Source of the DNA: an uncultured SAR86 cluster bacterium
GTDB lineage: Bacteria; Pseudomonadota; Gammaproteobacteria; Magnimaribacterales; D2472
Length of the DNA stretch: 35,272 nt
Reading direction: 5' to 3'
Assembly: GCA_902515455.1 (NCBI GenBank)
Contig: CABXUO010000012.1
Location: forward strand, 1-35,272
Position numbers and translations under genes: made by a program. Within the stretch, counting starts at the first letter, position 1, and every line of letters begins with the position of its first letter. Under the pieces are notes generated by a model, which saw only the letters and a program-made list of their open reading frames with translations, did not search any database and had not been told where the DNA came from. This document shows, piece after piece, positions 25,956-34,880 of this stretch.

Positions 25956-26954
25956 ATGAAAGATAGAGTCAAAGTTGTGGTTACTGGTGCTGCCGGTCAA
26001 ATAAGCTACTCACTAATTCCGAGATTAGTTGACGGGCATACCTTTGGGGATAAAATTGTTGATCTAGAGTTAGTAGAAATACCTCAGGTAGTTGATAAAT
26101 TAAAGGGTCTTACTATGGAGCTTGAAGATTCTAATTTTACAAATATGGGGAATGTAAATTTCACATCTGATTTTGACTCAGCAGCAAACGATGCTGATTG
26201 GTTCCTCTTAGTTGGAAGCATTCCAAGAGGTATCGTTTTTAATGGAAAGAAAATTGAGGAACGATCTGATCTATTGCAAATAAATGGTGGAATCTTTGTT
26301 GGTCAAGGTAAAGCGATTGGCAAATATGGTAAATCAAATGCCAAAATCTTGGTCGTAGGTAATCCTGCAAACACTAATGCATTAATCGGAAAGCATGCTG
26401 CTGGTAATGATTCTCAACTGTGGATGGCTATGACAATGCTCGATTCAAGTAGAGCAAGGTCCGTGTTGTCAAAGAAGCTTAATGTAGGAATTGAAGATAT
26501 CAGTAAAATGATTATTTGGGGTAATCATAGTCCAACCATGTATCCTGATTTTGAAAATATCGTTTCTAATGGAGAGTTAGGTAAAAATCTTATCAATGAT
26601 ATAAATTGGGTTAATAATGAGTTCCTACCAATTGTTCAACAAAGAGGTAAAGCTGTGATTGATTCTCGAGGAGCGTCCTCTGCTACCTCTGCAGCAAAAG
26701 CAGCTCTTGATACAATTGTTGCTTGCGAAAATCCAACTAAGTCAGGGGATTGCTTTAGCGCAGCTGTAATTACAGATGGAAGCTATGATCTTCCTGATGG
26801 GATTGTTTGTGGAATGCCACTGATGACAACATCAGACGGTAATGTAGAAATTGTTAGAGATATTGTTTTATCTGATTTTGCAAAAGAAAAAATAAAAATC
26901 TCAACGAATGAATTGATTGAAGAGAGATCTGCTGTTGAAGATTTATTAAAATAA
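25956..26954 (+). CDS. mdh: Malate dehydrogenase (cytosolic/type 2-like) with extended active-site loop
   Basis: Interconverts malate and oxaloacetate with NAD(P). The 332-residue protein has TGAAGQISYSLIPRL at 10-24, EIPQ at 41-44 (cofactor region), VGNPANTNA (134-142), Asp163/Arg166 (MLDSSRA) and His191 in IIWGNHSPTMYPD, all as in type 2 malate dehydrogenases. The mobile loop holding the substrate-binding arginines is longer than usual: between Arg91 (IPRG) and Arg103 (EERSDLL) there are about six extra residues (region 92-100, IVFNGKKI). Canonical type 2 enzymes read PRREGMER there. A neighbouring 2-hydroxyacid as substrate cannot be excluded. The stop directly abuts the next gene's ATG. 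Confidence 0.9.
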   Translation: MKDRVKVVVTGAAGQISYSLIPRLVDGHTFGDKIVDLELVEIPQVVDKLKGLTMELEDSNFTNMGNVNFTSDFDSAANDADWFLLVGSIPRGIVFNGKKIEERSDLLQINGGIFVGQGKAIGKYGKSNAKILVVGNPANTNALIGKHAAGNDSQLWMAMTMLDSSRARSVLSKKLNVGIEDISKMIIWGNHSPTMYPDFENIVSNGELGKNLINDINWVNNEFLPIVQQRGKAVIDSRGASSATSAAKAALDTIVACENPTKSGDCFSAAVITDGSYDLPDGIVCGMPLMTTSDGNVEIVRDIVLSDFAKEKIKISTNELIEERSAVEDLLK

Positions 26955-27398
26955 ATGAGTACAAGTGAGTTAAATAAATTTCTTCTTGAAATTATTAATC
27001 GCGAAAATATAAAAACTGTTTTAGCCGTCACTCAAAAAGATTTAAGCTCCCTCGCAGAGATTTGTGTGGATAGTCTTCATAGCTTATCTATTTTAAATCT
27101 TGAATATCTTGATAATGATGCAGTTGAGCCAAACGATTTATGTATAGTTTTTGATGATATGCCTATTTCAAAAACACAAATTGGATTAATTAAGAATACT
27201 TTGGCGCAAAAAATTTTAGTCATTCAAAAAAATTCAAATGTTGATCAAAAATTTATAGAATTAGGCTTCACTCATAGTGCAGAAATCACAGCGGCAAAAA
27301 TATATTCTTATAATCTAAAAACTTATAACAATAAGAGAGGTTGGAATAATTCAGAGGGTTGGGCTAATCCAGAAAATTTTGAAAAGTATAGATGGTAA
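26955..27398 (+). CDS. DUF6231-like small protein
   Basis: A 147-residue protein of unknown function. It begins right after the mdh stop with no spacer and faces lysS five bases away. The C-terminal tail, an Asn-Lys-Arg-rich stretch ending in WNNSEGWANPENFEKYRW, recalls the tryptophan-rich RxWNNPxxWANPExWxKYRW ending of the gammaproteobacterial DUF6231 family; this is from memory. The rest alternates short hydrophobic strands and helices (VLAVTQKDL, DLCIVFDDMP, KILVIQKN), like a small alpha/beta fold. No catalytic motif is evident. Confidence 0.75.
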   Translation: MSTSELNKFLLEIINRENIKTVLAVTQKDLSSLAEICVDSLHSLSILNLEYLDNDAVEPNDLCIVFDDMPISKTQIGLIKNTLAQKILVIQKNSNVDQKFIELGFTHSAEITAAKIYSYNLKTYNNKRGWNNSEGWANPENFEKYRW

Positions 27399-27403
27399 TT
27401 TTT

Positions 27404-28894
27404 TTAAGATTTCAGCTGAGGAAACAATATCACATCTCTGATTGAGCTTTGATTTGTTAACATCATCACTAATCTATCTATGCCCAAGCCTACTCCTACA
27501 GCAGGCGGCATGCCATGTTCTAGTGCAGTTATATAATCGTCATCAAATCCCATTGCCTCATCATCACCATCAGCTTTGGCCTTAACCTGATCACGAAATC
27601 TTTGAGCCTGATCATCAGGATCATTTAACTCACAAAAACCATTAGCTAACTCTTTCCCTCCAATAAATAATTCAAACCTGTCTGCTATGGATGGATTGTC
27701 ATTATTTCTTCTTGATAAAGGAGAGACTTCAACAGGGTATTGAATAACAAATGTTGGTTGAATAAGTTCCCCCTCAACTGTTTTTTCAAAGATTTCTAAT
27801 AAAATTTTTCCTTCTCTCCATTCTTTTTTCACTGAAATCTTAATAGATTCTGCAAAAGCTCGAAGGTTATCTAAATTAGTTAAATCAGCATCAGTCAATT
27901 TAGGGTTATACTCTAAAACTAATTCACTTAAGCTTTTGGTTGAAAAACTTGATAGATCTATTTTTTCTCCATCCCACTCAATTTCTTTTTTGTTGCCAAT
28001 AGCCTCAGAGGCGCTTTGAATGATATTTTGCGTAAAGGCCAATGTTCCATTAAAAGTTGCAAAAGCTGCATAAAACTCCAACATCGTAAATTCTGGATTA
28101 TGTTTGGTTGATAAGCCTTCATTTCTAAAACTTCTATTTATCTCGAATACCTTCTCAAAACCACCAACCAATAGTCTTTTTAGATAAAGTTCAGGAGCTA
28201 TTCTTAAAAAAAGCTCTCTATCAAGTGCGTTATGTTGGGTGACAAACGGTTTGGCAACAGCTCCTCCAGGAATTGAATGCATCATTGGCGTCTCAACCTC
28301 CAAAAAGCCATCCTCAAGCATAGTAGCTCTAATAGATGAAATGATTTGTGATCTTTTTTCAAAAATTAATTTTGATTCTGGGCTGCTCATCAAGTCTAAA
28401 TATCTTTGACGATATTTAATTTCAATGTCAACAAGACCTTTATGCTTTTCAGGCATTGGTCTTAAGGATTTGGTTATTAAAGTAATTGACTGAGCTTCAA
28501 CTGTTAACTCATCTGTTTTAGTTTTAAATAAATTGCCTCCAATACCAATAATATCTCCAAGGTCCCAAGTTTTAAAATTTTTATATAAGTCAGGATCTAT
28601 ATTATTTTTAGTTATATAAGCTTGAATATCGCCTGACCCATCCCTTATGGTGACAAAGCTTGCATTACCCATCACTCTTTTGAGAACAATTCTTCCAGCA
28701 AGTGACAAATTATTAATTTTTTTTATCTCTAGTTCCTCTTTGCTTAAATGATCGTAAGAATCATGCAATTCCTTAGAATGATGAGTAGGAACATAGTCAT
28801 TAATGTATGCAATATTTTGCTCTCTAAGCTCTTCAAGCTTTTTTCGTCTTTCTTCTAAGATAGAGGCCTCGCCACCTAAATTTGAATCACTCAT
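27404..28894 (-). CDS. lysS: Lysyl-tRNA synthetase, class II
   Basis: Charges tRNA-Lys with lysine. The 496-residue protein has the N-terminal OB-fold anticodon-binding domain (about 62-140, LAGRIVLKRVMGNASFVTIRDGSG) and the class II core: motif 1 FLEVETPMM (197-205), motif 2 SFRNEG (255-260) with KHNPEFTMLEFY, and motif 3 GVGLGIDRLVMML near the C-terminus. Size and motifs equal E. coli LysS. ATG at 28894 directly follows the prfB stop; prfB-lysS is the same arrangement as in E. coli, so they are likely cotranscribed. Confidence 0.97.
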   Translation of the reverse strand: MSDSNLGGEASILEERRKKLEELREQNIAYINDYVPTHHSKELHDSYDHLSKEELEIKKINNLSLAGRIVLKRVMGNASFVTIRDGSGDIQAYITKNNIDPDLYKNFKTWDLGDIIGIGGNLFKTKTDELTVEAQSITLITKSLRPMPEKHKGLVDIEIKYRQRYLDLMSSPESKLIFEKRSQIISSIRATMLEDGFLEVETPMMHSIPGGAVAKPFVTQHNALDRELFLRIAPELYLKRLLVGGFEKVFEINRSFRNEGLSTKHNPEFTMLEFYAAFATFNGTLAFTQNIIQSASEAIGNKKEIEWDGEKIDLSSFSTKSLSELVLEYNPKLTDADLTNLDNLRAFAESIKISVKKEWREGKILLEIFEKTVEGELIQPTFVIQYPVEVSPLSRRNNDNPSIADRFELFIGGKELANGFCELNDPDDQAQRFRDQVKAKADGDDEAMGFDDDYITALEHGMPPAVGVGLGIDRLVMMLTNQSSIRDVILFPQLKS

Positions 28895-29990
28895 TTATAC
28901 TCCTTGGGTTAGACTGGCTTTGATAAAAATATCTATGTCGCCGTCTAAAATTGATGAGATATTACCACTTTCAACGTTTGTTCTTAAGTCTTTAATGCGA
29001 GATTGATCTAAAACATATGATCTTATTTGACTTCCCCATCCAATGTCAGATTTACTATCTTCTAATAATTGTTGTTCATCTTTCTGTTTTTGTAATTCTA
29101 GTTCATACAGTTTAGATTTTAGTTGTTTAAACGCATTATCTTTATTTTTATGTTGAGACCTATCATTTTGACACTGAACCACCGTGCCAGTTGGAACGTG
29201 AGTTAATCTAACTGCAGAGTCTGTTTTATTAACGTGCTGACCTCCCGCTCCAGATGCTCTATATGTATCAATTCGTACATCCGCAGGATTGAGTTCCACC
29301 TCAATTGATTCATCTATTTCAGGAGAAATGAAAACAGATGCAAATGACGTATGTCTTCTGCTGCCAGAATCAAAGGGAGATTTTCTGACCAATCTATGAA
29401 CTCCTGTTTCCGTTCTAAGCCATCCATAAGCGTAACTTCCTTTAATTAATAATGAAGCTGATTTTATGCCAGCAACTTCTCCCGGAGAATGATCGATCAC
29501 AGAAACTGTAAATTCATGCTTTTCTGCCCATCTTGTATACATTCTTAGCAACATTTCAGCCCAATCTTGAGCCTCTGTTCCACCAGAGCCAGATTGAATA
29601 TCAATGAATGCCGAATTAGGATCCATTTTATTTGAAAACATCCTATTGAACTCTAAGTCTTCTACACTCAATACTAAAGATTTAGTTTCCGCATTTATTT
29701 CATTGATGGAACTCTCATCAGATTCCTCAATGGCTATTTCTAATAAATCAAGATTATCATTTATTGTCTCATCCACTGAAAGGAATGAATTTAAAAATCT
29801 TTCAAGATCTGCTTTCTCTTTATTTAGAGACTGTGATAAGTCTAAATTAGACCAAGTGGACTGATCAGATAATTTTTTATTGATATCAATTAATAAATTT
29901 TCTTTATTAACTACGTCAAAGATGCCCCCGGAGATCAATCATGCGATCTCTAAGATTACTAAGGATAGATTTTAGTTCGCCTGTTTCCAT
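28895..29990 (-). CDS. prfB: Peptide chain release factor 2, made by programmed +1 frameshift
   Basis: Terminates translation at UGA and UAA. The gene starts at ATG 29990, reads 24 codons (METGELKSILSNLRD, then RMIDLRGHL), meets an in-frame TGA at 29918-29916, and continues in the +1 frame from GAC to the stop at 28895, giving 364 residues (E. coli 365). The shift site is present in full (see separate entry). The stop-codon motif SPF is at 204-206 and the catalytic GGQ at 249-251, almost the E. coli positions. TATAAT at 29998-29993 is two bases before the ATG and no ribosome binding site is visible, so the start is either leaderless or poorly initiated. It follows the GNAT gene after 42 bases. 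Confidence 0.96.
29916..29929 (-). other. prfB programmed +1 frameshift site
   Basis: On the minus strand GGGGG (29929-29925), CAT, CTT, TGA, C reproduces the conserved element in which an SD-like purine run three bases before CTT TGA C promotes +1 slippage when RF2 is scarce. E. coli has TAT in place of CAT and AGGGGG in place of CGGGGG. The arrangement gives RF2 control over its own synthesis. Confidence 0.95.
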
Positions 29991-30032
29991 GAATTATATT
30001 TTAATCGCTTTACCAAGTCTGTGAAAGAAAAA

Positions 30033-30614
30033 TTAAATACTTGATTCTCGAATCATAGGAAATGCAGGCGGTGAGTCTCCAAATTGCACTCTTCCAATTT
30101 CTACAAAACCATGTCTTTCATACAAAGCTTTATTCATTACATTGGATGCCTCTAAATATGCTCTGTCTCCTTTTTGATCTATCATTTGGAGCGCTTCTTT
30201 CAACAAAAAGGATCCTATGCCTTGTCTCTGTTGAGAAGGATCGACAGCAATGAATGGTAAATACCACGCATCATCTGGATGATATTTTTCAAATTCCTCA
30301 AAGAATTTAATAACAACTTCTATTCTTTCAGCAGGAATATATTCAAAAGTTGGCGCAAGAGCTGAATTATCAAACTGCACTCCGGGAGGATGCCAAAGAG
30401 ATGATCCATGAAAATTTTCTTCTGAATAAACAATGTTATGTTCAAAAGATATTTTTGAAAACTCCTCCATCCAAATATCAAAGCATTTAAGATAAGAAGA
30501 TGCATCAGGGAAGACCCATCTCAATAAAGCATCCGATGAAAAGCCTAAAGTAAGAACTCCTTTAACTTGCTCTAAATTTGTATCAGATGTTTTAATTATT
30601 TTAGGTATGTTCAT
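30033..30614 (-). CDS. GNAT family N-acetyltransferase
   Basis: Transfers an acyl group from acyl-CoA to an unidentified acceptor. In the 193-residue product motif A is clear: LPFIAVDPSQQRQGIGSFLLKEAL (119-142), with the QRQGIGS pyrophosphate loop at 129-135, then YLEASNVMNKALYERHGFVEIGR (motif B region). The N-terminal half (SSLWHPPG at 71-78) matches a GNAT group common in proteobacteria and fungi of unknown substrate. It lies 11 bases after thrC and 42 before prfB, so it is probably in the same operon. Nothing ties it to threonine synthesis or to RF2 modification directly. Confidence 0.85.
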   Translation of the reverse strand: MNIPKIIKTSDTNLEQVKGVLTLGFSSDALLRWVFPDASSYLKCFDIWMEEFSKISFEHNIVYSEENFHGSSLWHPPGVQFDNSALAPTFEYIPAERIEVVIKFFEEFEKYHPDDAWYLPFIAVDPSQQRQGIGSFLLKEALQMIDQKGDRAYLEASNVMNKALYERHGFVEIGRVQFGDSPPAFPMIRESSI

Positions 30615-30625
30615 AAATATAAAAT

Positions 30626-32002
30626 TCAGTTATTAAGCTTAATAAAATTCGTAATTTTGTTGTAATCAGCATCGAGAGTATGAAGATATTCATCTTTATT
30701 AAACAGGCCTTTTAAAGAAACAGGTGATGAATTTATTTTTATATTCAATTTTTGATAAACTTTCGGGAATTTTGCTGGATGCGCTGTAGATAATAAAACA
30801 TAATGATTGTTTTTATCACTCTTGCTAAAAGCTTCAACAGCTGCAACAGCTGTATGGGGATCTAAGAGATAGCTGTCTGACTGATAAGTTCTTTTAATCA
30901 TATTCTCTGTATCAAGGTCATTTACCATGCACGATGAAAAAAGATTTTTTTTCTTATTCCAGATAGATATATCCAACTCTATAGGTTTGATTGGAAAATT
31001 TTCAAACATTTCTGCACATTGAGAAGCATCTCTGTCTAAGAAAAGATCATATACAAGTCTTTCAAAATTACTAGCTACACTTATGTCCATACTTGGAGAG
31101 ATGGTTTCGCAAACTGATCGCTGTGAATAATCATTTTCATTAAAGAAGCGGTGCAAAATATCATTGTTGTTTACAGCTACAGAAATTTTATCGACTGGTA
31201 AACCCATTTTGTGTGCTGAATAACAAGCAAAGACATTACCAAAGTTTCCCGTTGGAATTGAAAAATTCAAATTTCCTTTTTTAGATAATTGATTATAGGC
31301 ATAAAAGTAATAACAAATTTGACCTATGATTCTAGTCCAATTTATTGAGTTAACTGCTAATAAGTATTGATTGGTATTTAAAAAATCTCTTTTTTGAAAA
31401 GCTTGTTTAACTAAGTCTTGGCAATCATCAAATGTACCATTTATTTTTAAGGCAAAGATATTTGAGGATTTAATAGTGCTCATTTGTCTTTGCTGAACCT
31501 CAGACATATTTCCATTTGGAAGCATTATGAAGCTCTTGATACGATCGTAATTTTTGCATGCATCAATTGCTGCTGATCCAGTATCACCTGATGTTGCTCC
31601 TAAAACAATTGCAGTTTTATTTTCAGATTCTAATACCTTATTGAAAAAGGCAGCTGCCAACTGAAGACCAAAATCTTTAAAGGCTGCTGTGGGGCCATGA
31701 AAAAGCTCTAAGACGGAAACATTATGTAATTTTTTAATGCCAACAAGATCTTTATGCTCAAAATCATGCCATGTTGATTCAACAATATTTAATGTTTCCT
31801 GATGAGAAAATGATGAGGAAGTGAACAATGGGACTACACATTTTGCCACTCCAACGAAGGACTGCTGTGATAGAATTTCATCTAAATCGACGTGTGGCCA
31901 ATAATCAGGCATAAAAAGGCCACCATCATCAGCCAATCCTTGCATTAGTATAGAAGAAAAATCTTTATCTTTATCTTTTCCTCTTGTTGAATGAAAAAGC
32001 AT
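30626..32002 (-). CDS. thrC: Threonine synthase
   Basis: PLP enzyme converting O-phosphohomoserine to threonine. The 458-residue protein begins with the family N-terminus (MLFHSTRGKD, then LADDGGLFMPDYWP) and has the PLP lysine at Lys109 in HGPTAAFKDFGLQLAA; ATSGDTGSAA and PNGNMSEVQQRQM (about 165-178) and SIPTGNFGNVFACYSA bind substrate and phosphate. This is the longer, E. coli-type class. The start shares one base with the hom stop (TAATG). Upstream hom supplies homoserine; homoserine kinase is not in the window. Confidence 0.96.
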   Translation of the reverse strand: MLFHSTRGKDKDKDFSSILMQGLADDGGLFMPDYWPHVDLDEILSQQSFVGVAKCVVPLFTSSSFSHQETLNIVESTWHDFEHKDLVGIKKLHNVSVLELFHGPTAAFKDFGLQLAAAFFNKVLESENKTAIVLGATSGDTGSAAIDACKNYDRIKSFIMLPNGNMSEVQQRQMSTIKSSNIFALKINGTFDDCQDLVKQAFQKRDFLNTNQYLLAVNSINWTRIIGQICYYFYAYNQLSKKGNLNFSIPTGNFGNVFACYSAHKMGLPVDKISVAVNNNDILHRFFNENDYSQRSVCETISPSMDISVASNFERLVYDLFLDRDASQCAEMFENFPIKPIELDISIWNKKKNLFSSCMVNDLDTENMIKRTYQSDSYLLDPHTAVAAVEAFSKSDKNNHYVLLSTAHPAKFPKVYQKLNIKINSSPVSLKGLFNKDEYLHTLDADYNKITNFIKLNN

Positions 32003-33255
32003 TAGAGATCCTCAATTCTAATAATTTTAAAATTGACAATTTCAGGATGATTCGCCAAATCCTCTAGAGCGATTTGCATCTCACTTTCAATTATTGGATC
32101 AGTAAATATAACAACTGGTACATTGCCATTTTCTAACTGATCTTTTTGAATAACTTTATCAAAGCTTATACTGTGATCTGCAAAGATTTTGCTAATTAGA
32201 GCAAGCACTCCAGCTTCGTCTTTGACTTCTAAATAAACATAAAATTTAAAAATAAGATCATTAAAATTTAAAATATTTGGCTTATTTGAAAAATCAGGAT
32301 AATTCATAGGTAAAATTTCAGGAGACTTTGACAGCGCATGCAAATCAGAAATTAAACCAGATGCAGTTGATTCTCTTCCAGCACCAGAGCCAGCAACGTG
32401 AAATGCTCCTAAAAGATCAGTATCAAATTGAATACCGTTTCTAACGCCCTTTAATCCGGCCAAGCTTGAGTTTTTGTTAAGCATTACAGGATGACTCCGC
32501 AGCTCAATACCTCCTGCTGAGAGCTTAGCTACTGCTAGGTGCTTAATAGTAAAGTCAAAATCTTCAGCATATATAAAATCATGAGGTTGAATATCTTCTA
32601 TGCCCTCAATATAGAAATCTGGAGCAGGAAGACCGCTGTTAAAGGCCAAGGCTGAAAGAATTCCAATTTTATGAGCTGCATCAGTTCCATTTACATCTAG
32701 GCTGGGATCAGGTTCAGCATAACCATTATCTTGAGCTTCTTTTAAAACATCTGCATAAGAAGCCCCTTCTTCCATGTTAGTAAGAATGAAGTTTGTTGTG
32801 CCGTTAAGCATCCCTGCAACTTTTGATATTTTGTTGGCACTCAAATCATTTGATAATATTTTTATTGTCGGAGTTCCTGCACAGACTGCGGACTCAAACA
32901 ATAATCTCACATTATTTTTAATTGCTAGGTTAATAAGCTCCTCTCCATGCTCAAAAATAACAGCTTTATTGGCAGTAACAACATGCTTACCCGAATTTAG
33001 AGCTTCAGTGATCAAATATCTTGCGGTTTCAACTCCTCCAATTAATTCAACAAGAACATCTATATCTTCTTTTACTACATCAAAAATGTCTCTAATGATT
33101 TTTGTAGACCCAGGATTGCAACGGGGATTATCACGTCGTGCTCCAATACATGATATTTCCCAATCAGAAAAAAATTCGTTGCCATTTATTAGTTGCTCAT
33201 ATAAACCTGTTGCAACATTACCCCAGCCACAGATGCCTATTTTTAGTTTAGCCAT
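32002..33255 (-). CDS. hom: Homoserine dehydrogenase (monofunctional, ACT domain)
   Basis: Reduces aspartate semialdehyde to homoserine, the branch point to threonine and methionine. The 417-residue protein has the Rossmann start KIGICGWGNVATGLYE (5-20), VTANKAVI, AGMLNGTTNFILTNM and NGYAEPDPSLDVNGTDAAHK, and a C-terminal ACT domain (about 340-417, YLEVKDEAGVLALISKIF) probably used for threonine feedback. No aspartokinase is fused, unlike E. coli ThrA. It starts two bases after dsbC and shares one base with thrC, as in the dsbC-hom-thrC cluster of Pseudomonas. Confidence 0.96.
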   Translation of the reverse strand: MAKLKIGICGWGNVATGLYEQLINGNEFFSDWEISCIGARRDNPRCNPGSTKIIRDIFDVVKEDIDVLVELIGGVETARYLITEALNSGKHVVTANKAVIFEHGEELINLAIKNNVRLLFESAVCAGTPTIKILSNDLSANKISKVAGMLNGTTNFILTNMEEGASYADVLKEAQDNGYAEPDPSLDVNGTDAAHKIGILSALAFNSGLPAPDFYIEGIEDIQPHDFIYAEDFDFTIKHLAVAKLSAGGIELRSHPVMLNKNSSLAGLKGVRNGIQFDTDLLGAFHVAGSGAGRESTASGLISDLHALSKSPEILPMNYPDFSNKPNILNFNDLIFKFYVYLEVKDEAGVLALISKIFADHSISFDKVIQKDQLENGNVPVVIFTDPIIESEMQIALEDLANHPEIVNFKIIRIEDL

Positions 33256-33257
33256 AG

Positions 33258-33968
33258 TTAATTTAATCTACTTAAAAGCTCCTCAGGAGATAGATATCCA
33301 GGAAGCAGTTCTCCACTTGGCTTAATTATAGCTGGAGTACCTGTAATGCCAATCTTTTGACCAAGCAAATAATGCTTTTTGACTGGATGATTTTTGCATA
33401 AAGATATTGCTACTTCTTTGCCTTCTTTCATTTGAGTCATCGTTTCATTTGGATATGATGAACACCAGGCTGTAACAATTTTGTTATATGAATTGGAATC
33501 CAATCCAGATCTTGGAAAAGCAACATAATTTACAGTAATTCCGAGGTTATTAAAATCTTCCATCTCATTATGAAACTTCCTACAATAACCACAATCTACG
33601 TCAGTAAAAATGATAACTTGAAATTTTTCATTATCAGACTTAAAACTTATAAAATCATCTCCGCCTAATTCATCATCAAGAATCTTTTTTCGTTTTAAAT
33701 TAATTTCGTCTTTTGTAGTGTTTTCTAGTTGGTTTCCATTGATTGCATATAACTCTCCATAAAAGAAGAATTCTCCATCTTTGGAGACATATAGAGGCTG
33801 CAAATCGCCAATATCGACGATGTATAAATTTTCAATTTGAGATTTCTTTATGCTTTGCACTGACATACCCTCTGGGAGAACTTTTTTGAGGCTAGAGATG
33901 ATTTGTGATTCCTCGGATTGCAACTCAAAAGAATAAATAAGTAGAAAAATAAAAAATAATAACTTCAT
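33258..33968 (-). CDS. dsbC: Periplasmic disulfide isomerase DsbC
   Basis: Reshuffles wrong disulfides in exported proteins and is kept reduced by DsbD. The 236-residue product starts with a short signal peptide (hydrophobic 3-15). The N-terminal dimerisation half includes LPEGMSVQSIKKSQIENLYIVDI, followed by the thioredoxin-fold domain with FTDVDCGYCRKFH (Cys126 and Cys129, CGYC as in E. coli) and the cis-Pro block GITGTPAII. It follows xerD after five bases. No dsbD is nearby. Confidence 0.94.
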   Translation of the reverse strand: MKLLFFIFLLIYSFELQSEESQIISSLKKVLPEGMSVQSIKKSQIENLYIVDIGDLQPLYVSKDGEFFFYGELYAINGNQLENTTKDEINLKRKKILDDELGGDDFISFKSDNEKFQVIIFTDVDCGYCRKFHNEMEDFNNLGITVNYVAFPRSGLDSNSYNKIVTAWCSSYPNETMTQMKEGKEVAISLCKNHPVKKHYLLGQKIGITGTPAIIKPSGELLPGYLSPEELLSRLN

Positions 33969-33973
33969 AAAAT

Positions 33974-34876
33974 TTAACCTCTAGGATGGTGCTCTTTTAC
34001 CATATCACTCAATCTTTGTTTCGCAATATGAGTATATATCTGAGTGGTAGAGAGGTCACTATGGCCTAAAAGCATTTGAACTGATCTGAGATCTGCTCCA
34101 TTATTTAGCAAGTGTGTTGCAAATGCATGTCTCAGAGTATGAGGAGAAACATCTGCAGAAAGCCCTGATATTGCCAGATAATGTTTTACTCTGTGCCAAA
34201 ATGCTTGCCGAGTCATTTTCTTGCCATGTTGGCTTACAAAAAAATCTCTTGATTTCAAAGATAGATTATTTGTTCTTCTATATTCTATATATTCAGTAAG
34301 CAAAGATAAGGCATTGTCTCCAAATGGAATCATTCTTTCTTTGCCACCCTTTCCCATTACCTTAATTAAAGATCTAGTTAAGTCTATATTCGTATATTGC
34401 AAATTTATTAACTCACTAATTCTGACGCCTGTGGCATACATAAGCTCGAGCATGGCCTTATCTCTTAATCCTATAAAACTTGAGCAGTCTGGAGCATTTA
34501 ATAGCATGTTTACATCTGTTATTGATAAAGACTTTGGTAAAGGTTTTGTATTTTTTAATCCAGGGAAATTTATCACTGGATTATGTTGAACATATCTTTT
34601 TTTGTTTAAAAAAATAAAAAAATGCTTAAGCGATGAGAGCTTTCTATTTATAGTTGTGTGCGACAAATTTAGGCCATGAAGGCTTTTAAGATAAAGCTTA
34701 ATATCCATTTCATCTGTTTTTTGTATAACTGAGGCTCTTTTGACAAAAAGCCAATTGCTAAAAGAGTGGCAGTCGGCTGAGTATGCTTTAATTGTATTTG
34801 CGGATAAACCTTTTTCAATACGAAGATTAGATAAAAAAGAATCTATGAGCTGATCCTTTTCTAAGTCAGATGACAT
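33974..34876 (-). CDS. xerD: Tyrosine recombinase XerD
   Basis: With XerC resolves chromosome dimers at dif. The 300-residue protein has the N-terminal core-binding domain (about 10-95, FLSNLRIEKGLSANTIKAYSAD) and a catalytic domain with Arg152 (ATGVRISEL), Lys176, His246 and Arg249 (HTLRH), His272 (LLGHSD) and Tyr281 (IYTHI). XerD rather than XerC is indicated by residues such as LFVKRASV and strongly by the rplS-xerD-dsbC-hom-thrC order known in Pseudomonas. It begins four bases after the rplS stop. Confidence 0.93.
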   Translation of the reverse strand: MSSDLEKDQLIDSFLSNLRIEKGLSANTIKAYSADCHSFSNWLFVKRASVIQKTDEMDIKLYLKSLHGLNLSHTTINRKLSSLKHFFIFLNKKRYVQHNPVINFPGLKNTKPLPKSLSITDVNMLLNAPDCSSFIGLRDKAMLELMYATGVRISELINLQYTNIDLTRSLIKVMGKGGKERMIPFGDNALSLLTEYIEYRRTNNLSLKSRDFFVSQHGKKMTRQAFWHRVKHYLAISGLSADVSPHTLRHAFATHLLNNGADLRSVQMLLGHSDLSTTQIYTHIAKQRLSDMVKEHHPRG

Positions 34877-34880
34877 AGGA

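Noticed and set aside
29880..29990. prfB read as a broken gene because of the in-frame TGA
   Set aside because: The TGA sits exactly in the conserved RF2 frameshift context and the combined product is full length with intact SPF and GGQ.
32774..33325. 183-codon open frame on the plus strand across hom
   Set aside because: It lies antisense to the well-supported hom gene, has no ribosome binding site and no recognisable protein features; its length follows from the codon use of hom.
33974..34876. xerD as a mobile-element integrase
   Set aside because: Length, full Xer catalytic set and the rplS-xerD-dsbC-hom-thrC order mark it as the chromosomal recombinase; no attachment site or phage genes are nearby.
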